From Roseomonas sp. HF4 (GTDB taxonomy: Bacteria > Pseudomonadota > Alphaproteobacteria > Acetobacterales > Acetobacteraceae), in NCBI RefSeq assembly GCF_005222755.1, contig NZ_STGD01000006.1:221167-285166 (forward strand): DNA of 64,000 bases. The letters are read 5' to 3'. The notes under the pieces are model-generated. The model was not told the DNA's origin. It worked only from the letters and a program-made list of their open reading frames with translations, and ran no database searches. Shown here one piece after another: positions 16,795 through 25,097 of this stretch; the stretch's first letter is position 1, and every line of letters begins with the position of its first letter. Position numbers and translations under genes: made by a program.

Positions 16795-18207
16795 TCAACG
16801 GCGCGTGCGGCCCCAGCCCGGGTCCTCCTCGACCATCGCGGACAGGCCGGCCCGGGCCAGCATCTGCGCCGTCTCGCGCTCCGCCGCCGCACGCATCGGG
16901 GCCTCCTCCACATGCGCCACCACGCGCTCGCGCATCAGCACCTGGCCGCCCACCACCACGTCCCGTACATCGTGGCCATTGGCGAAGAACACGACGCGGT
17001 GCACCGGCATGTTCATGGGCAGCATGTGCGGCGCCGTGAGGTCCACCGTGACGATGTCGGCTTCCTTGCCGACTTCCAGGCTGCCGACGCGGTCCGCCAT
17101 GCCGAGTCCCCGCGCGGCATCGATGGTGATCATCTCGAGCGCCTTGCCCGGCGGCATCAGCGCCTCGTCGCGCGCATGCCGCTGGTGGTAGCGGATCGCC
17201 TGGAACATGTGCCGGAACATGTCCGTGCTGCGGTCGGGCGCGGTGCCGTCGGAGCCCAGCATGACCGTCACGCCCCGGTCCATCATCGCGATGGCCGGGC
17301 AATGCCCGCGCACGGCCGCGATGGCCGAGGGGTTGTGCACCACCGACGTGCCCGTGCGGACCAGCGTGTCGATGTCGTCCTCGGTCAGGTCGGTGCAGTG
17401 CGACAACCAGGCATCGGGGCCGAGCAGCCCGAACATCCGGTCCGCCATGCCGACCGAGCCGTTGCGGTGCCCGTCCTGGTGGAACAGCGTGCCGGCCTTC
17501 TTCCCCAGGTCGCGGATCACGCGGCCCTGGGCCTCGATCTCCTTCACCTTCGCGGCGTCGTGCGTCGCCTCCCGGTACACTGGCATCAGGGTCGCGCAGG
17601 CGATGCGGCCCTGGCCGTGGTGGCGCTCGATCAGCGTGCCGATCGTCTCGGCCTGCTGCGCGAAGGGCACGTCGCGGACTTCGCCATCCAGCCCGCGATA
17701 GGGCCGCGGGAAGGGCGGGCGCGTCGGGCCCAGCACCATGATGCGGCGGATGCCGACATCATTCGTGCCCGCCACATGCGCGTCGCCATGCGCGGGGTCG
17801 TCCACGCGCCCGATGGAATCGCCGCCGCCCAGCAGCATGACCGAGGTGGTGATGCCGAAGCGCAGCTGCTCGAGCGCCGAGAGCGCCGCCTCCGCCCGCC
17901 AGAAGGATGGCGGGGAGGCCAGCGTGTAGATCACGCGGCAGGCCTCCGACCAGGCCGCGGAATCGCCGCTGCCCATGGTCTTGACCAGGCCGTGCCCGGC
18001 ATGGGCGTGGCCGTCGATCAGCCCGGGCAGGATGGCGCGGCCGCGCGCGTCGATCCGCTGCTTCGCATCGTGCGCCGCCTCGACCTCCGCGCGCGGGCCG
18101 ACCGCCACGATCTTTCCGCCCGTCACCGCCACCGCGCCATCGGCGATGACGCGCCGGCCAGGGTCCATCGTGATGACGACCCCGCCGGAGACGATGAGCT
18201 CGGCCAT
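16795..18207 (-). CDS. ATZ/TRZ-type metal-dependent amidohydrolase
   Basis: A 470-residue cytoplasmic amidohydrolase of the chlorohydrolase/cytosine-deaminase group. LPGLIDGHAHAGH gives the metal HxH (about residue 67); LFHQDGHRNGS and LSHCTDLTEDDIDTL give further metal or catalytic His; VMLGSDGTAPDRSTDMF carries the metal Asp. The C-terminal composite domain has GSLEVGKEADIVTVDL. Family members deaminate or dechlorinate N-heterocycles (triazines, guanine, S-adenosylhomocysteine); the substrate is not evident. Its start overlaps the upstream receptor stop (TGATG at 18207). Confidence 0.9.
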   Translation of the reverse strand: MAELIVSGGVVITMDPGRRVIADGAVAVTGGKIVAVGPRAEVEAAHDAKQRIDARGRAILPGLIDGHAHAGHGLVKTMGSGDSAAWSEACRVIYTLASPPSFWRAEAALSALEQLRFGITTSVMLLGGGDSIGRVDDPAHGDAHVAGTNDVGIRRIMVLGPTRPPFPRPYRGLDGEVRDVPFAQQAETIGTLIERHHGQGRIACATLMPVYREATHDAAKVKEIEAQGRVIRDLGKKAGTLFHQDGHRNGSVGMADRMFGLLGPDAWLSHCTDLTEDDIDTLVRTGTSVVHNPSAIAAVRGHCPAIAMMDRGVTVMLGSDGTAPDRSTDMFRHMFQAIRYHQRHARDEALMPPGKALEMITIDAARGLGMADRVGSLEVGKEADIVTVDLTAPHMLPMNMPVHRVVFFANGHDVRDVVVGGQVLMRERVVAHVEEAPMRAAAERETAQMLARAGLSAMVEEDPGWGRTRR

Positions 18208-19781
18208 CAGTTCACCCTCACGTAGCGCAGGCGCAGCCGGTTGTCGGGCGACTGCGACAGCTCGATGTTGCGACGCCCCGCCCAGACCACCGGCTGCTGG
18301 TGCAGCGGCACGTGCGCGACCTCCCGCTTCTCGATCAGCAGGGCGTCCCGGATCAGCGCGCGGCGACGCGCCTCGTCGCCTTCCTCGGCGATGCGGTCGA
18401 CCAGCGCGTCGAATTCGGCATTGGACCAGCGGCCGACATTGAGGCCGGCGGTGCGCTCGGTGCGCGTGCGCAGCACCTCCGACAGCGTGGAATAGGCATC
18501 GGCCAGCGGCAGCCCCGCATGGCCCAGCATGAACATCGACGCATCGAGCGAGTTGATCCGCCGCGACCACAGCGCCAGCGTCTCGAACTGCGGGATGACG
18601 CGGATGCCGATGCGGCTCAGCATGCCCGATATCGCGATGCAGAGCCGCTCGTCGTAGACATACCGGTCGTTCGGGCAGGCGAGGCCGACCGAGAAACCGT
18701 CCGGATACCCCGCTTCCGCCAGCAGCCGCTTCGCGGCGTCCGGGTCGTAGGGGAAGGTGCGGGTGTTGATGTCCTCCGGCGCGCCGCGCAGGAACGGGCT
18801 CGCCATGGTGCCGGCGATCCAGGCATTGCCACGCATGACGGAACGCCGCAGCGCCTCGACGTCGATCGCCTGGTAGATGGCGCGGCGCACGCGGATGTCG
18901 CGCAGCGGGTTGCGCCCGCGCACGTCGGAATGCGTGAGCTCGTCACGGAAATGGTCGAAGCCAAGGTAGATGGTGCGCAGCTCCGGGCCCTGCACCACCT
19001 GCAGGTTCGGGTTGGCCTCGATGCGCGGGATGTCCTGCAGCGGGAGTTCCACCAGCGCGTCCACCTGGCCGCCGAGCAGCGCCGCGGTGCGCGTCGCGGC
19101 CGAGCGGATCGGCTGGAAGGTCACCTCGGTCAGGTTGTGCTGCGGCCGGTCCCACCATTGCGCATGGGGCTCGAGCACGGTCGGCCCGTCGATCTGCCGG
19201 CTGCGCACGCGGAAGGGGCCGGTGCCGTTGGCGCTGCGCGACGCCGCGCTTTCCTCGCGCTGCTGCAGGTTGGTGGCCGCGGTCGCGTTGTTCGCCGCCG
19301 CCCAGCCGCTGTCCATGATGTGCATCTGGGTCAGCGCGTTGAGCAGGATCGGAAAGGGGCGCTGCGTCTCGATCTCGACGGTCAGTGGGCCGGTGGCGCG
19401 CACTTCCTTGACGATGCCGCCCAGCACGCCGCGGGCGAGTGCGCCCGGCGTGTTCAGCCGCTGCCAGGAGAATACGACATCCTCGGCGCCCAGCGTCTCC
19501 CCGCCGTGGAAGCGGACGCCGTCCCGCAGGTGGAAGCGCCAGACGGTCGGCGAGACCGTCTCCCACCGCACGGCGAGCGACGGCTCGAGCTCGAGCCGCT
19601 GGTTGTGCCGCACCAGGCTCTCATAGACGTTGTCGAGGAAGGCGTTGGTGAAGGTGTTGTTCGACGAATGCGGGTCGAGCGTCAGCAGGTCCGCGGCGAA
19701 GGACCAGGACAGCGACCGCGCGAGCGCGGGCGGCGCCGCGGCAAGCATCGCGGCGGCCGCGGCGGCATGGATCAGGCGCAT
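18207..19781 (-). CDS. ABC transporter solute-binding protein, family 5
   Basis: A 524-residue SBP_bac_5 receptor with a classical signal peptide (MRLIHAAAAAAMLAAAPPALA). Motifs: FAADLLTLDPHSSNNTFTNA, VRFHGGETLGAEDVVFSW, NGTGPFRVRS, KRLLAEAGYPDGFSVGLACP and HVPLHQQPVVWAGRRN. It is clearly diverged from the other three family-5 receptors in this window. It overlaps the amidohydrolase gene by 1 base and sits in the same operon, so it probably feeds that enzyme; permease and ATPase must be encoded elsewhere. Confidence 0.9.
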   Translation of the reverse strand: MRLIHAAAAAAMLAAAPPALARSLSWSFAADLLTLDPHSSNNTFTNAFLDNVYESLVRHNQRLELEPSLAVRWETVSPTVWRFHLRDGVRFHGGETLGAEDVVFSWQRLNTPGALARGVLGGIVKEVRATGPLTVEIETQRPFPILLNALTQMHIMDSGWAAANNATAATNLQQREESAASRSANGTGPFRVRSRQIDGPTVLEPHAQWWDRPQHNLTEVTFQPIRSAATRTAALLGGQVDALVELPLQDIPRIEANPNLQVVQGPELRTIYLGFDHFRDELTHSDVRGRNPLRDIRVRRAIYQAIDVEALRRSVMRGNAWIAGTMASPFLRGAPEDINTRTFPYDPDAAKRLLAEAGYPDGFSVGLACPNDRYVYDERLCIAISGMLSRIGIRVIPQFETLALWSRRINSLDASMFMLGHAGLPLADAYSTLSEVLRTRTERTAGLNVGRWSNAEFDALVDRIAEEGDEARRRALIRDALLIEKREVAHVPLHQQPVVWAGRRNIELSQSPDNRLRLRYVRVN

Positions 19782-19836
19782 GGCGGAACTCCGGGGAAGG
19801 ACGGCCCGGGAAGGCTGCGGCGCCCGCGGGGCGGCG

Positions 19837-20820
19837 TCAACCGGCGTCGAGCTGCAGCCCCTCGCGGCGGATCACCTCCGCCCATTTCGCCGTCTCGGCG
19901 CGCACGAAGGCGGCGAACTCCTCGGGCCCGCCGGTCAGCGCCACGCCCCCGAGCTCGGCGAAGCGGCGCGTGGTCTCGGGCAGCGCCAGCATCGCCATGG
20001 TGGCGGCGTTCAGCGCGGCGACCGCCGCCGGCGGCATCGCGGCCGGGCCGAAGACGCCGAACCAGGTGTTGACGTCGTAGGGGGCGAGCTCGGGCATGGT
20101 CTCGCGCATCGCCGGCACCTCCGGTAGCAGCGGGTGGCGCTCGCGGCTCGTGACCGCCAGCGCGCGCACGCGCCCCGACTGGATGTGGCCGATGATGCCG
20201 GTCAGGTTGTCGATCAGGAAGGCGACGTTGCCGGCCAGGATGTCGAGCTGCGCGGGGGCGGATCCGCGATGCGGCACGTGGATGGCCTGCGCGTCCATCA
20301 GCTGCAGCATCCAGACCGGCGAGAGGTGCGTCGATTGCCCGACGCCGGTCGAGGCGAAGGGGATCTGCCCCGGCCGCGCCCGCAGCAGCGCCGCCAGCTC
20401 CGCCACCGTGTTCGCCTGCACCGAGGGATGCACGACCAGCACGTTCGGCCCGCGGATGGTGCCCGCGATCGGGACCAGCTGCTCGGCGCGATAGGGCAGG
20501 TTGCGGAACAGCGAATAGCCGATCGCCTGCGGCCCGATATTGCCCATCAGCAGCGTGCCGCCGTCGGGCCGCGCGCGCACCACCTCGAGCGTGCCGATGG
20601 TGCCGCCTCCGCCGGCGCGGTTTTCGACCACGAAGGGGCTGCCCCAGCGCACCTGCAGGAACTGCGCGAGCAGCCGTGCCATGATGTCCGTGGTGCCGCC
20701 CGCGGCGGCGGGCACGACGATGCGCGACGGGCCGGCCGGGCGCCAGTCCTGCGCATGGGCGACGAGCGGCGCGGCAGCGATCGGCAGCGCGAGCGCGGCG
20801 CGGCGGGTCAGGCGGGGCAT
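19837..20820 (-). CDS. Bug/TctC-family periplasmic solute-binding protein
   Basis: A 327-residue Bug receptor. Signal sequence MPRLTRRAALALPIAAAPLVAHA, then SRIVVPAAAGGTTDIMARLL, FVVENRAGGGGTIGTLEVV and FASTGVGQSTHLSPVWMLQL, and a family-typical VNTWFGVFGPAAMPPAAV near the end. It is separated by 55 bases from each neighbour in the minus-strand run. Having two Bug receptors and one family-5 receptor in one operon suggests uptake of more than one solute or several alternative forms. Confidence 0.9.
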   Translation of the reverse strand: MPRLTRRAALALPIAAAPLVAHAQDWRPAGPSRIVVPAAAGGTTDIMARLLAQFLQVRWGSPFVVENRAGGGGTIGTLEVVRARPDGGTLLMGNIGPQAIGYSLFRNLPYRAEQLVPIAGTIRGPNVLVVHPSVQANTVAELAALLRARPGQIPFASTGVGQSTHLSPVWMLQLMDAQAIHVPHRGSAPAQLDILAGNVAFLIDNLTGIIGHIQSGRVRALAVTSRERHPLLPEVPAMRETMPELAPYDVNTWFGVFGPAAMPPAAVAALNAATMAMLALPETTRRFAELGGVALTGGPEEFAAFVRAETAKWAEVIRREGLQLDAG

Positions 20821-20875
20821 CTGGTTTTTCTCCGGGGCGTTTCCGCGGGCAGCATGGCGCGCCGGCGCGGCGCCG

Positions 20876-21673
20876 TCACGCCCCCCGCCGCGCCGTGGCC
20901 AGCCGCGCGACCGCGACGAAGGACCGCGGCCCGTCGGCGCCCCCGGCCAGGTAGGCGCGGCGCGCCAGCGCCTCCACCCGGGGCCGGCGGGCGGGCGGCA
21001 GCGCGGCCACGAAGGCGCCGGCGATCCCCTGCCCGCCCTCGGCCCAGGGCGACCACCAGTCGGCGAAGTCCGCGAAATCCTGGCGGATCATGATGTCGCG
21101 CTCGGCCACCTCGACAAGCCCAGCGCCGGCCAGCAGCGCGCCGAGCCGCCCCGGCGCGCCGACCGGGTCCGCCCAATAGCGGGCGCGGAAGGCCTCCCCG
21201 TCAGGCTCCGTGGCGGCGACGGTGTCGGCGAAGGCGCGCAGGAAGGGAAAGCCGCCGGTGAAGTCCCACATCGCGGCCGCCACCAGGCCGCCGGGCCGCG
21301 TGACGCGCGCCATCTCGGCCACCGCCGCGGCGCGGTCCGGCACGAATTGCAGCACGAGCAGCGACAGCGCGGCGTCGAAGGCGGCATCGGGCAGGGGCAG
21401 GCGCGTCACGTCCGCCACCAGGAGACGCGCAGCCGGCGCCTGCGCGCGCGCGGCGGAGACGAAGGCTGGGCTGAGATCGACGCCGGTGACGCGCGCCGCG
21501 GCATCGCGCGCGGCGATCGCGCCCGCCAGCGCGCCGGTGCCGCACCCGGCATCCAGGACATCGCCGCCCGCGGGCAACGGCAGCACGTCGAGCACCGCCT
21601 CCGCGAGACGCCGGCTCCAGCGCCCCATGCTCCGCTCATAGGCCGCGGGCGCGGTGGCGACGTAGCCGGCCAC
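20876..21673 (-). CDS. Class I SAM-dependent methyltransferase
   Basis: A 265-residue cytoplasmic methyltransferase of UbiE/COQ5 type: motif I VLDAGCGTGALAGA, post-I GVDLSPAFVSAAR, motif II-like LPLPDAAFDAALSLLVLQFV and VTRPGGLVAAAMWDF. GTG at 21673 is chosen: Shine-Dalgarno GGAGGA lies 9 bases upstream in the last codons of the preceding gene, whose stop is 5 bases away; a longer start at 21709 would overlap that gene by 31 bases. Substrate unknown; position suggests methylation of a metabolite handled by the ATC-hydrolase-like protein. Confidence 0.85.
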   Translation of the reverse strand: MAGYVATAPAAYERSMGRWSRRLAEAVLDVLPLPAGGDVLDAGCGTGALAGAIAARDAAARVTGVDLSPAFVSAARAQAPAARLLVADVTRLPLPDAAFDAALSLLVLQFVPDRAAAVAEMARVTRPGGLVAAAMWDFTGGFPFLRAFADTVAATEPDGEAFRARYWADPVGAPGRLGALLAGAGLVEVAERDIMIRQDFADFADWWSPWAEGGQGIAGAFVAALPPARRPRVEALARRAYLAGGADGPRSFVAVARLATARRGA

Positions 21674-21678
21674 GCGGG

Positions 21679-22152
21679 CTATTCCTCCATCGTGTAGCGG
21701 AAGTCGCAATGCGAGGCTCCGCCCATGATGGTCTGGGTGCGTTCCAGCTTCATCTTCGGGTGGTAGCCCTCGCAGAAGGCGCCGTCGCGGTTGCAGGAGA
21801 GCACGGCGCCGAGATCGGCCAGCCCCATCTCGCGGTACATCTCGGCGTAGCGGCAGCGCGTGACGTTGAAGTCGTAGCGCGTGGCATCCTGGCGCAGCGT
21901 CTCGATCTCGAGCGCGTCGTCCTTCGTCCAGAGCGGCTGCAGCGCGATGAAATGCGCGAGCGAGGGCGCGCCGCCCGGCGCGTCCTTCGCCATGGCCGCG
22001 GCCGTCTCCTTCGCCATCTTCACCACGGCGCGGGACAGGATGGCCTTGGCTGCGGCCTCGCCGATCGCGGCCTTCATCTCGTCGTACACGCCGCGCGCGA
22101 AGGCGGCCTCGATACGACGCTGACGCAGGATGCCGAGCTGGTCGCCAGACAT
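21679..22152 (-). CDS. L-2-amino-thiazoline-4-carboxylic acid (ATC) hydrolase family protein
   Basis: A 157-residue protein with the ATC_hydrolase signature in its C-terminal third: FNVTRCRYAEMYREMGLADL, LSCNRDGAFCEGYHPKMKL and GGASHCDFRY, with conserved Cys in each block. The founding members of the family open the thiazoline ring of ATC on the way to L-cysteine in pseudomonads, but most homologues are uncharacterised. It is first in the minus-strand run to 13715. Its Shine-Dalgarno GGGGAGG sits in the 3' arm of a terminator-like hairpin (22159-22187), so expression may depend on the state of that hairpin. Confidence 0.85.
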   Translation of the reverse strand: MSGDQLGILRQRRIEAAFARGVYDEMKAAIGEAAAKAILSRAVVKMAKETAAAMAKDAPGGAPSLAHFIALQPLWTKDDALEIETLRQDATRYDFNVTRCRYAEMYREMGLADLGAVLSCNRDGAFCEGYHPKMKLERTQTIMGGASHCDFRYTMEE

Positions 22153-22153
22153 G

Positions 22154-22187
22154 AAAAACCTCCCCGACGGTGATGCCGCCGGGGAGG
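22154..22187 (-). terminator. Intrinsic terminator whose 3' arm holds the ATC-hydrolase ribosome binding site
   Basis: Read on the minus strand: CCTCCCCGGCGG, loop CATCA, CCGTCGGGGAGG (12 pairs, one G-U), then TTTTT and C before ATG 22152. It ends the lipoprotein gene 33 bases after its stop. The last seven bases of the stem are the Shine-Dalgarno of the next gene at 6-base spacing. Confidence 0.75.
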
Positions 22188-22219
22188 CTATCGCGGCGCG
22201 GCGCTGCCGGCGAGACGCA

Positions 22220-22615
22220 TCAGCGCGCGAAGAGGCCCTGGTTCGTCACGACGATCCGACTGGCGGCGCAGATGTTGACGCGGCGCAGCTCCGCCGCGCG
22301 GCCATTCGCCCAGACGATGCGGAAATCGTAGTTGCCGGCGTTGTTGGCACGGTAGGTCGTGACGCGGCCCGGCGGCAGCACGTTCTGGCCCAGCTGGTCG
22401 ACGCCCCAGGCCGCCAGGCTGGAATGGCTGAAATAGAGCTGCATCACGGTCTGCGAGGACTGGTTGACCACCTGGAACCGCGTGTCGCAGCCGACCGCCG
22501 CGGGCGGCTGCGCGACCGCGACCGGCTGCGGCACATAGACGGTCTGCGGCGCGCAGGCGGCGACCGAGCCGGCGCCGAGCAGGGCCAGGAGCGAGAGGAT
22601 CTTGCGGCGGAACAT
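22220..22615 (-). CDS. Small putative lipoprotein
   Basis: A 131-residue protein with a lipoprotein signal: MFRRKILSLLALLGAGSVAA followed by the lipobox Cys (VAAC), then a Pro/Val/Gln-rich linker (PQTVYVPQPVAVAQPPA) and a beta-rich domain of about 80 residues, GCDTRFQVVNQSSQTVMQLY, TTYRANNAGNYDFRIVWANG. Two further Cys may form a disulfide. Presumably anchored in the outer membrane or periplasmic face; function unknown. The frame open upstream of ATG 22615 is a shadow of the divergent DUF805 gene. Likely promoter at 22675-22703. Confidence 0.7.
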   Translation of the reverse strand: MFRRKILSLLALLGAGSVAACAPQTVYVPQPVAVAQPPAAVGCDTRFQVVNQSSQTVMQLYFSHSSLAAWGVDQLGQNVLPPGRVTTYRANNAGNYDFRIVWANGRAAELRRVNICAASRIVVTNQGLFAR

Positions 22616-22674
22616 GCGGTGCGGTCTCCGGCGGGCTCTCGGCGGGCCGAGGCGCGCCGTGTTTCGATCCTGCG

Positions 22675-22703
22675 ACGATATGCAACGAATATTACGCCGG
22701 CAA
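22675..22703 (-). promoter_or_regulatory. Sigma-70-like promoter for the lipoprotein gene
   Basis: On the minus strand, TTGCCG (22703-22698), a 17-base spacer and TATCGT (22680-22675), 60 bases before ATG 22615, in a locally AT-rich patch (the spacer includes TAATATT). Confidence 0.4.
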
Positions 22704-22774
22704 GCCACGCCGGCCTTGCGCGCGGGTTCCGGCGCATGGTGCTCTGAAACGCTTCGTGCGCGGGGAGAGGTGCG

Positions 22775-23551
22775 ATGACGATCGGGCAATGGCTGAGCTT
22801 CCGGGGTCGGATCGGCCGCAAGACCTTCTGGCTCGGCTACGTGCTGCCGCTGTTCGTGGCGAGCATCGTGGCCTCCGTGATCGACGCCGCGCTCGGCCTG
22901 GCGCCGCGCGGCGACGCCATGCCGATGGACGGGGCGGAGGTCGGCGTGGTCGGCGGCATCGTCTCGGTGCTTTCGCTCTGGCCCTCGCTCGCAGGCGGGA
23001 TCAAGCGGCTGCACGACCGCGACCGGTCGGGCTGGTGGATCGGCGGTTTCTACCTGCTGGGGGCGATCGTCGTCGCGGTCACGCTGGGCAGCATGATGGC
23101 GACGATGGTGACGCGCTCGCCCGAGCAGGGCGGGCCGATGGTGGTCGCGATCAGCGTGGGCGGCGGCCTGCTTCTGATCGGCTACGGCCTCTGGCTGCTG
23201 GTCGAGACCGGCTTCCTGCGCGGCACGCCGGGGCCGAACCGCTTCGGCCCGGATCCGCTGGGTGGCATGGGCCCGGCGAACTGGCAGCAGGGCGTGCCGC
23301 CGCAGGGGTGGCAGCAGCAGCCCCAGTGGCAGCCGCCCCCGCCGCAGGGCTGGCAACCGCCGCCGGCGCCGGGCTGGCAGCCGCCGCCGCAATGGCAGCC
23401 ACCGCCGCAGCCGGGCTACGGGCAACCGCCCGCCGGATACGGACAGCCGCAGCCACCGCCGGGCTATGGCCAGCCGCCGCAGCCGCCGCCCGGCCAATGG
23501 GGCGGGCCGTCGCCGGGCGGCGGCAGCGTCCCGCCGGTGCGCCGCGACTGA
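22775..23551 (+). CDS. DUF805 membrane protein with a Pro/Gln/Trp-rich C-terminal tail
   Basis: A 258-residue protein. Residues 1-150 form a DUF805 domain: LSFRGRIGRKTFWLGYVLPL at the start, GGIKRLHDRDRSGWWIGGFY in the middle and about four helices, with the C-terminal helix ending LVETGFLRGTPGPNRFG. Residues 165-258 are a low-complexity tail of repeated GWQPPP, QPPPGYGQPP and GPANWQQG units. The tail is likely disordered and cytoplasmic; similar PGYGQPP tails are seen in scaffolding proteins, but no function is known. Shine-Dalgarno GGGGAGAGG precedes ATG 22775. Confidence 0.85.
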   Translation: MTIGQWLSFRGRIGRKTFWLGYVLPLFVASIVASVIDAALGLAPRGDAMPMDGAEVGVVGGIVSVLSLWPSLAGGIKRLHDRDRSGWWIGGFYLLGAIVVAVTLGSMMATMVTRSPEQGGPMVVAISVGGGLLLIGYGLWLLVETGFLRGTPGPNRFGPDPLGGMGPANWQQGVPPQGWQQQPQWQPPPPQGWQPPPAPGWQPPPQWQPPPQPGYGQPPAGYGQPQPPPGYGQPPQPPPGQWGGPSPGGGSVPPVRRD

Positions 23552-23569
23552 CGTCCGGCGCCGGCCTGC

Positions 23570-24964
23570 TCAGGCGGGGTCCACCGGGGCGGTCGGCACG
23601 CCCGCCGCCTCGATGACCGCGCCGGCCTGCAGCAGCAGGTCTTCCCGGTAGCGGCCGGCCAGCAGCTGCACGCCGACCGGCACGGTGCCGACCAGCCCCG
23701 TGGCGACCGCCAGGCCCGGCAGCCCCATCAGCGGCAGGCCGACCTGCGTCAGCTGCGCGTCCATGATGCGGCGGAAGGCCTCTGGGCTTTCCACATCCTC
23801 CTGGTCGCGGAAGGGCAGCTCGCCCGAAACCGGCGTGATCGCGACAGGGAACCGCTCGAAGAACTCCATCCAAAGCCGCACGAAGGTCGCGCGCTTCTGC
23901 AGCCCGTCCATGAAGGCGTTGAGGTCGGGTGCCGGGCACATCTCCTCCATCTGCGCGAAGATGAAGCTGGCATCCGGGTCGGCTTCCTGCCGCAGCGCGG
24001 CGTTCAGGCCGCGGCGCGATTCCGCGAGCCACAGCATCGCCTGCAGCGCGGCGGGCTCGCGCAGCGGCGGCGTGTCGGCCTCCTCGATCGTCCAGCCGGC
24101 GGCTTCCAGGCGGCGGGCGGCGTCGCGCAGCGCATCCTGCACGGCCGGCTGCACCGCCATCCCGTCCGGACTGAGGCAGAGCGCGGCGCGCTTCGGCACC
24201 GGCGGGCCGTCCAGCGGCACGCCCGTCCACCAGGGATCGCGGATGTCGCGCGCGGCCATCGCCGCGAAGCCCAGGCGCACGTCCTGGATAGTGCGCGCGA
24301 TCGGCCCGCTCACGGCCATCAGCTGCCCGCCGACGTGGCGCTCGGCACCGCTCGCGTTCCAGGCCGGGATGCGCCCGAGCGTCGGTCGCAGCCCATGCAC
24401 GCCGCAGGCATAGGCCGGGTAGCGGATCGAGCCGCCGATATCCGTGCCGTGCCCGATGGCGCCGATGCCCGCCGCTACCGCCGCCGCCGCGCCGCCCGAC
24501 GACCCGCCCGGCGTGATGGACGGATCGCGCGGATTGCGCGTGTGCCCATGCAGCCCGTTGCGCGTGAACCAGCGCAGCGAGAAGGCCGGCGTGTTCGTGC
24601 GCCCGAGCAACACCGCGCCGGCGCGCCGCAGGTTCGCCACCACCGGGCTGTCCTGCTGCGCCACCAGGTCCTTCTGCAGGCGCAGCCCGTTCGTCGTCGC
24701 GAAGCCCGCCTGGTCAGCATTCACCTTGATCGTCACCGGCACGCCGGCGAGCGGCCCGGGGTCCTCGCCGCGCGCGATCGTGGCGTCGACCGACACGGCC
24801 TGCGCCAGCACCTCCTCCGGCCGGTGGTCGACCACGGCGTTGATGCGCGGGTTCGCGGCATCCAGCCGCGCCAGCGCGTCGCGCGCGGTCTCGACGGCCG
24901 AGACCTGGCGCGACCGGATGCGGTGGGCGAGGTCGGAGGCAGGCAGGCGCCAGAGGTCGGTCAT
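23570..24964 (-). CDS. Amidase-signature family protein
   Basis: A 464-residue amidase. The Ser-Ser-Lys triad is intact: TIKVNADQ (Lys near residue 77), PGGSSGGAAAAVAAG (cis-Ser) and GHGTDIGGSIRYPA (nucleophile Ser). ATG 24964 (MTDLWRLPASDLAHRI) is the family start; upstream in-frame sequence is low-complexity. It hydrolyses an amide bond in an unknown substrate in the cytoplasm. It is divergent from the aldolase-amidase-AtzH cluster across 133 bases and convergent with the DUF805 gene, so it may share control with the former. Confidence 0.9.
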   Translation of the reverse strand: MTDLWRLPASDLAHRIRSRQVSAVETARDALARLDAANPRINAVVDHRPEEVLAQAVSVDATIARGEDPGPLAGVPVTIKVNADQAGFATTNGLRLQKDLVAQQDSPVVANLRRAGAVLLGRTNTPAFSLRWFTRNGLHGHTRNPRDPSITPGGSSGGAAAAVAAGIGAIGHGTDIGGSIRYPAYACGVHGLRPTLGRIPAWNASGAERHVGGQLMAVSGPIARTIQDVRLGFAAMAARDIRDPWWTGVPLDGPPVPKRAALCLSPDGMAVQPAVQDALRDAARRLEAAGWTIEEADTPPLREPAALQAMLWLAESRRGLNAALRQEADPDASFIFAQMEEMCPAPDLNAFMDGLQKRATFVRLWMEFFERFPVAITPVSGELPFRDQEDVESPEAFRRIMDAQLTQVGLPLMGLPGLAVATGLVGTVPVGVQLLAGRYREDLLLQAGAVIEAAGVPTAPVDPA

Positions 24965-25097
24965 GCGGGCGGGTCCGTCGTCGGTGGCAGGGAACGGGCA
25001 GTCTCGGCGGGCCGCGCCGCCGCGTCGAGGGGCCGGGCGGTTCCCCCCGGCCCGCCCCTGCCCTAGCCTCGCCCCGCAACGGCCCGGCGAGGCGAGC

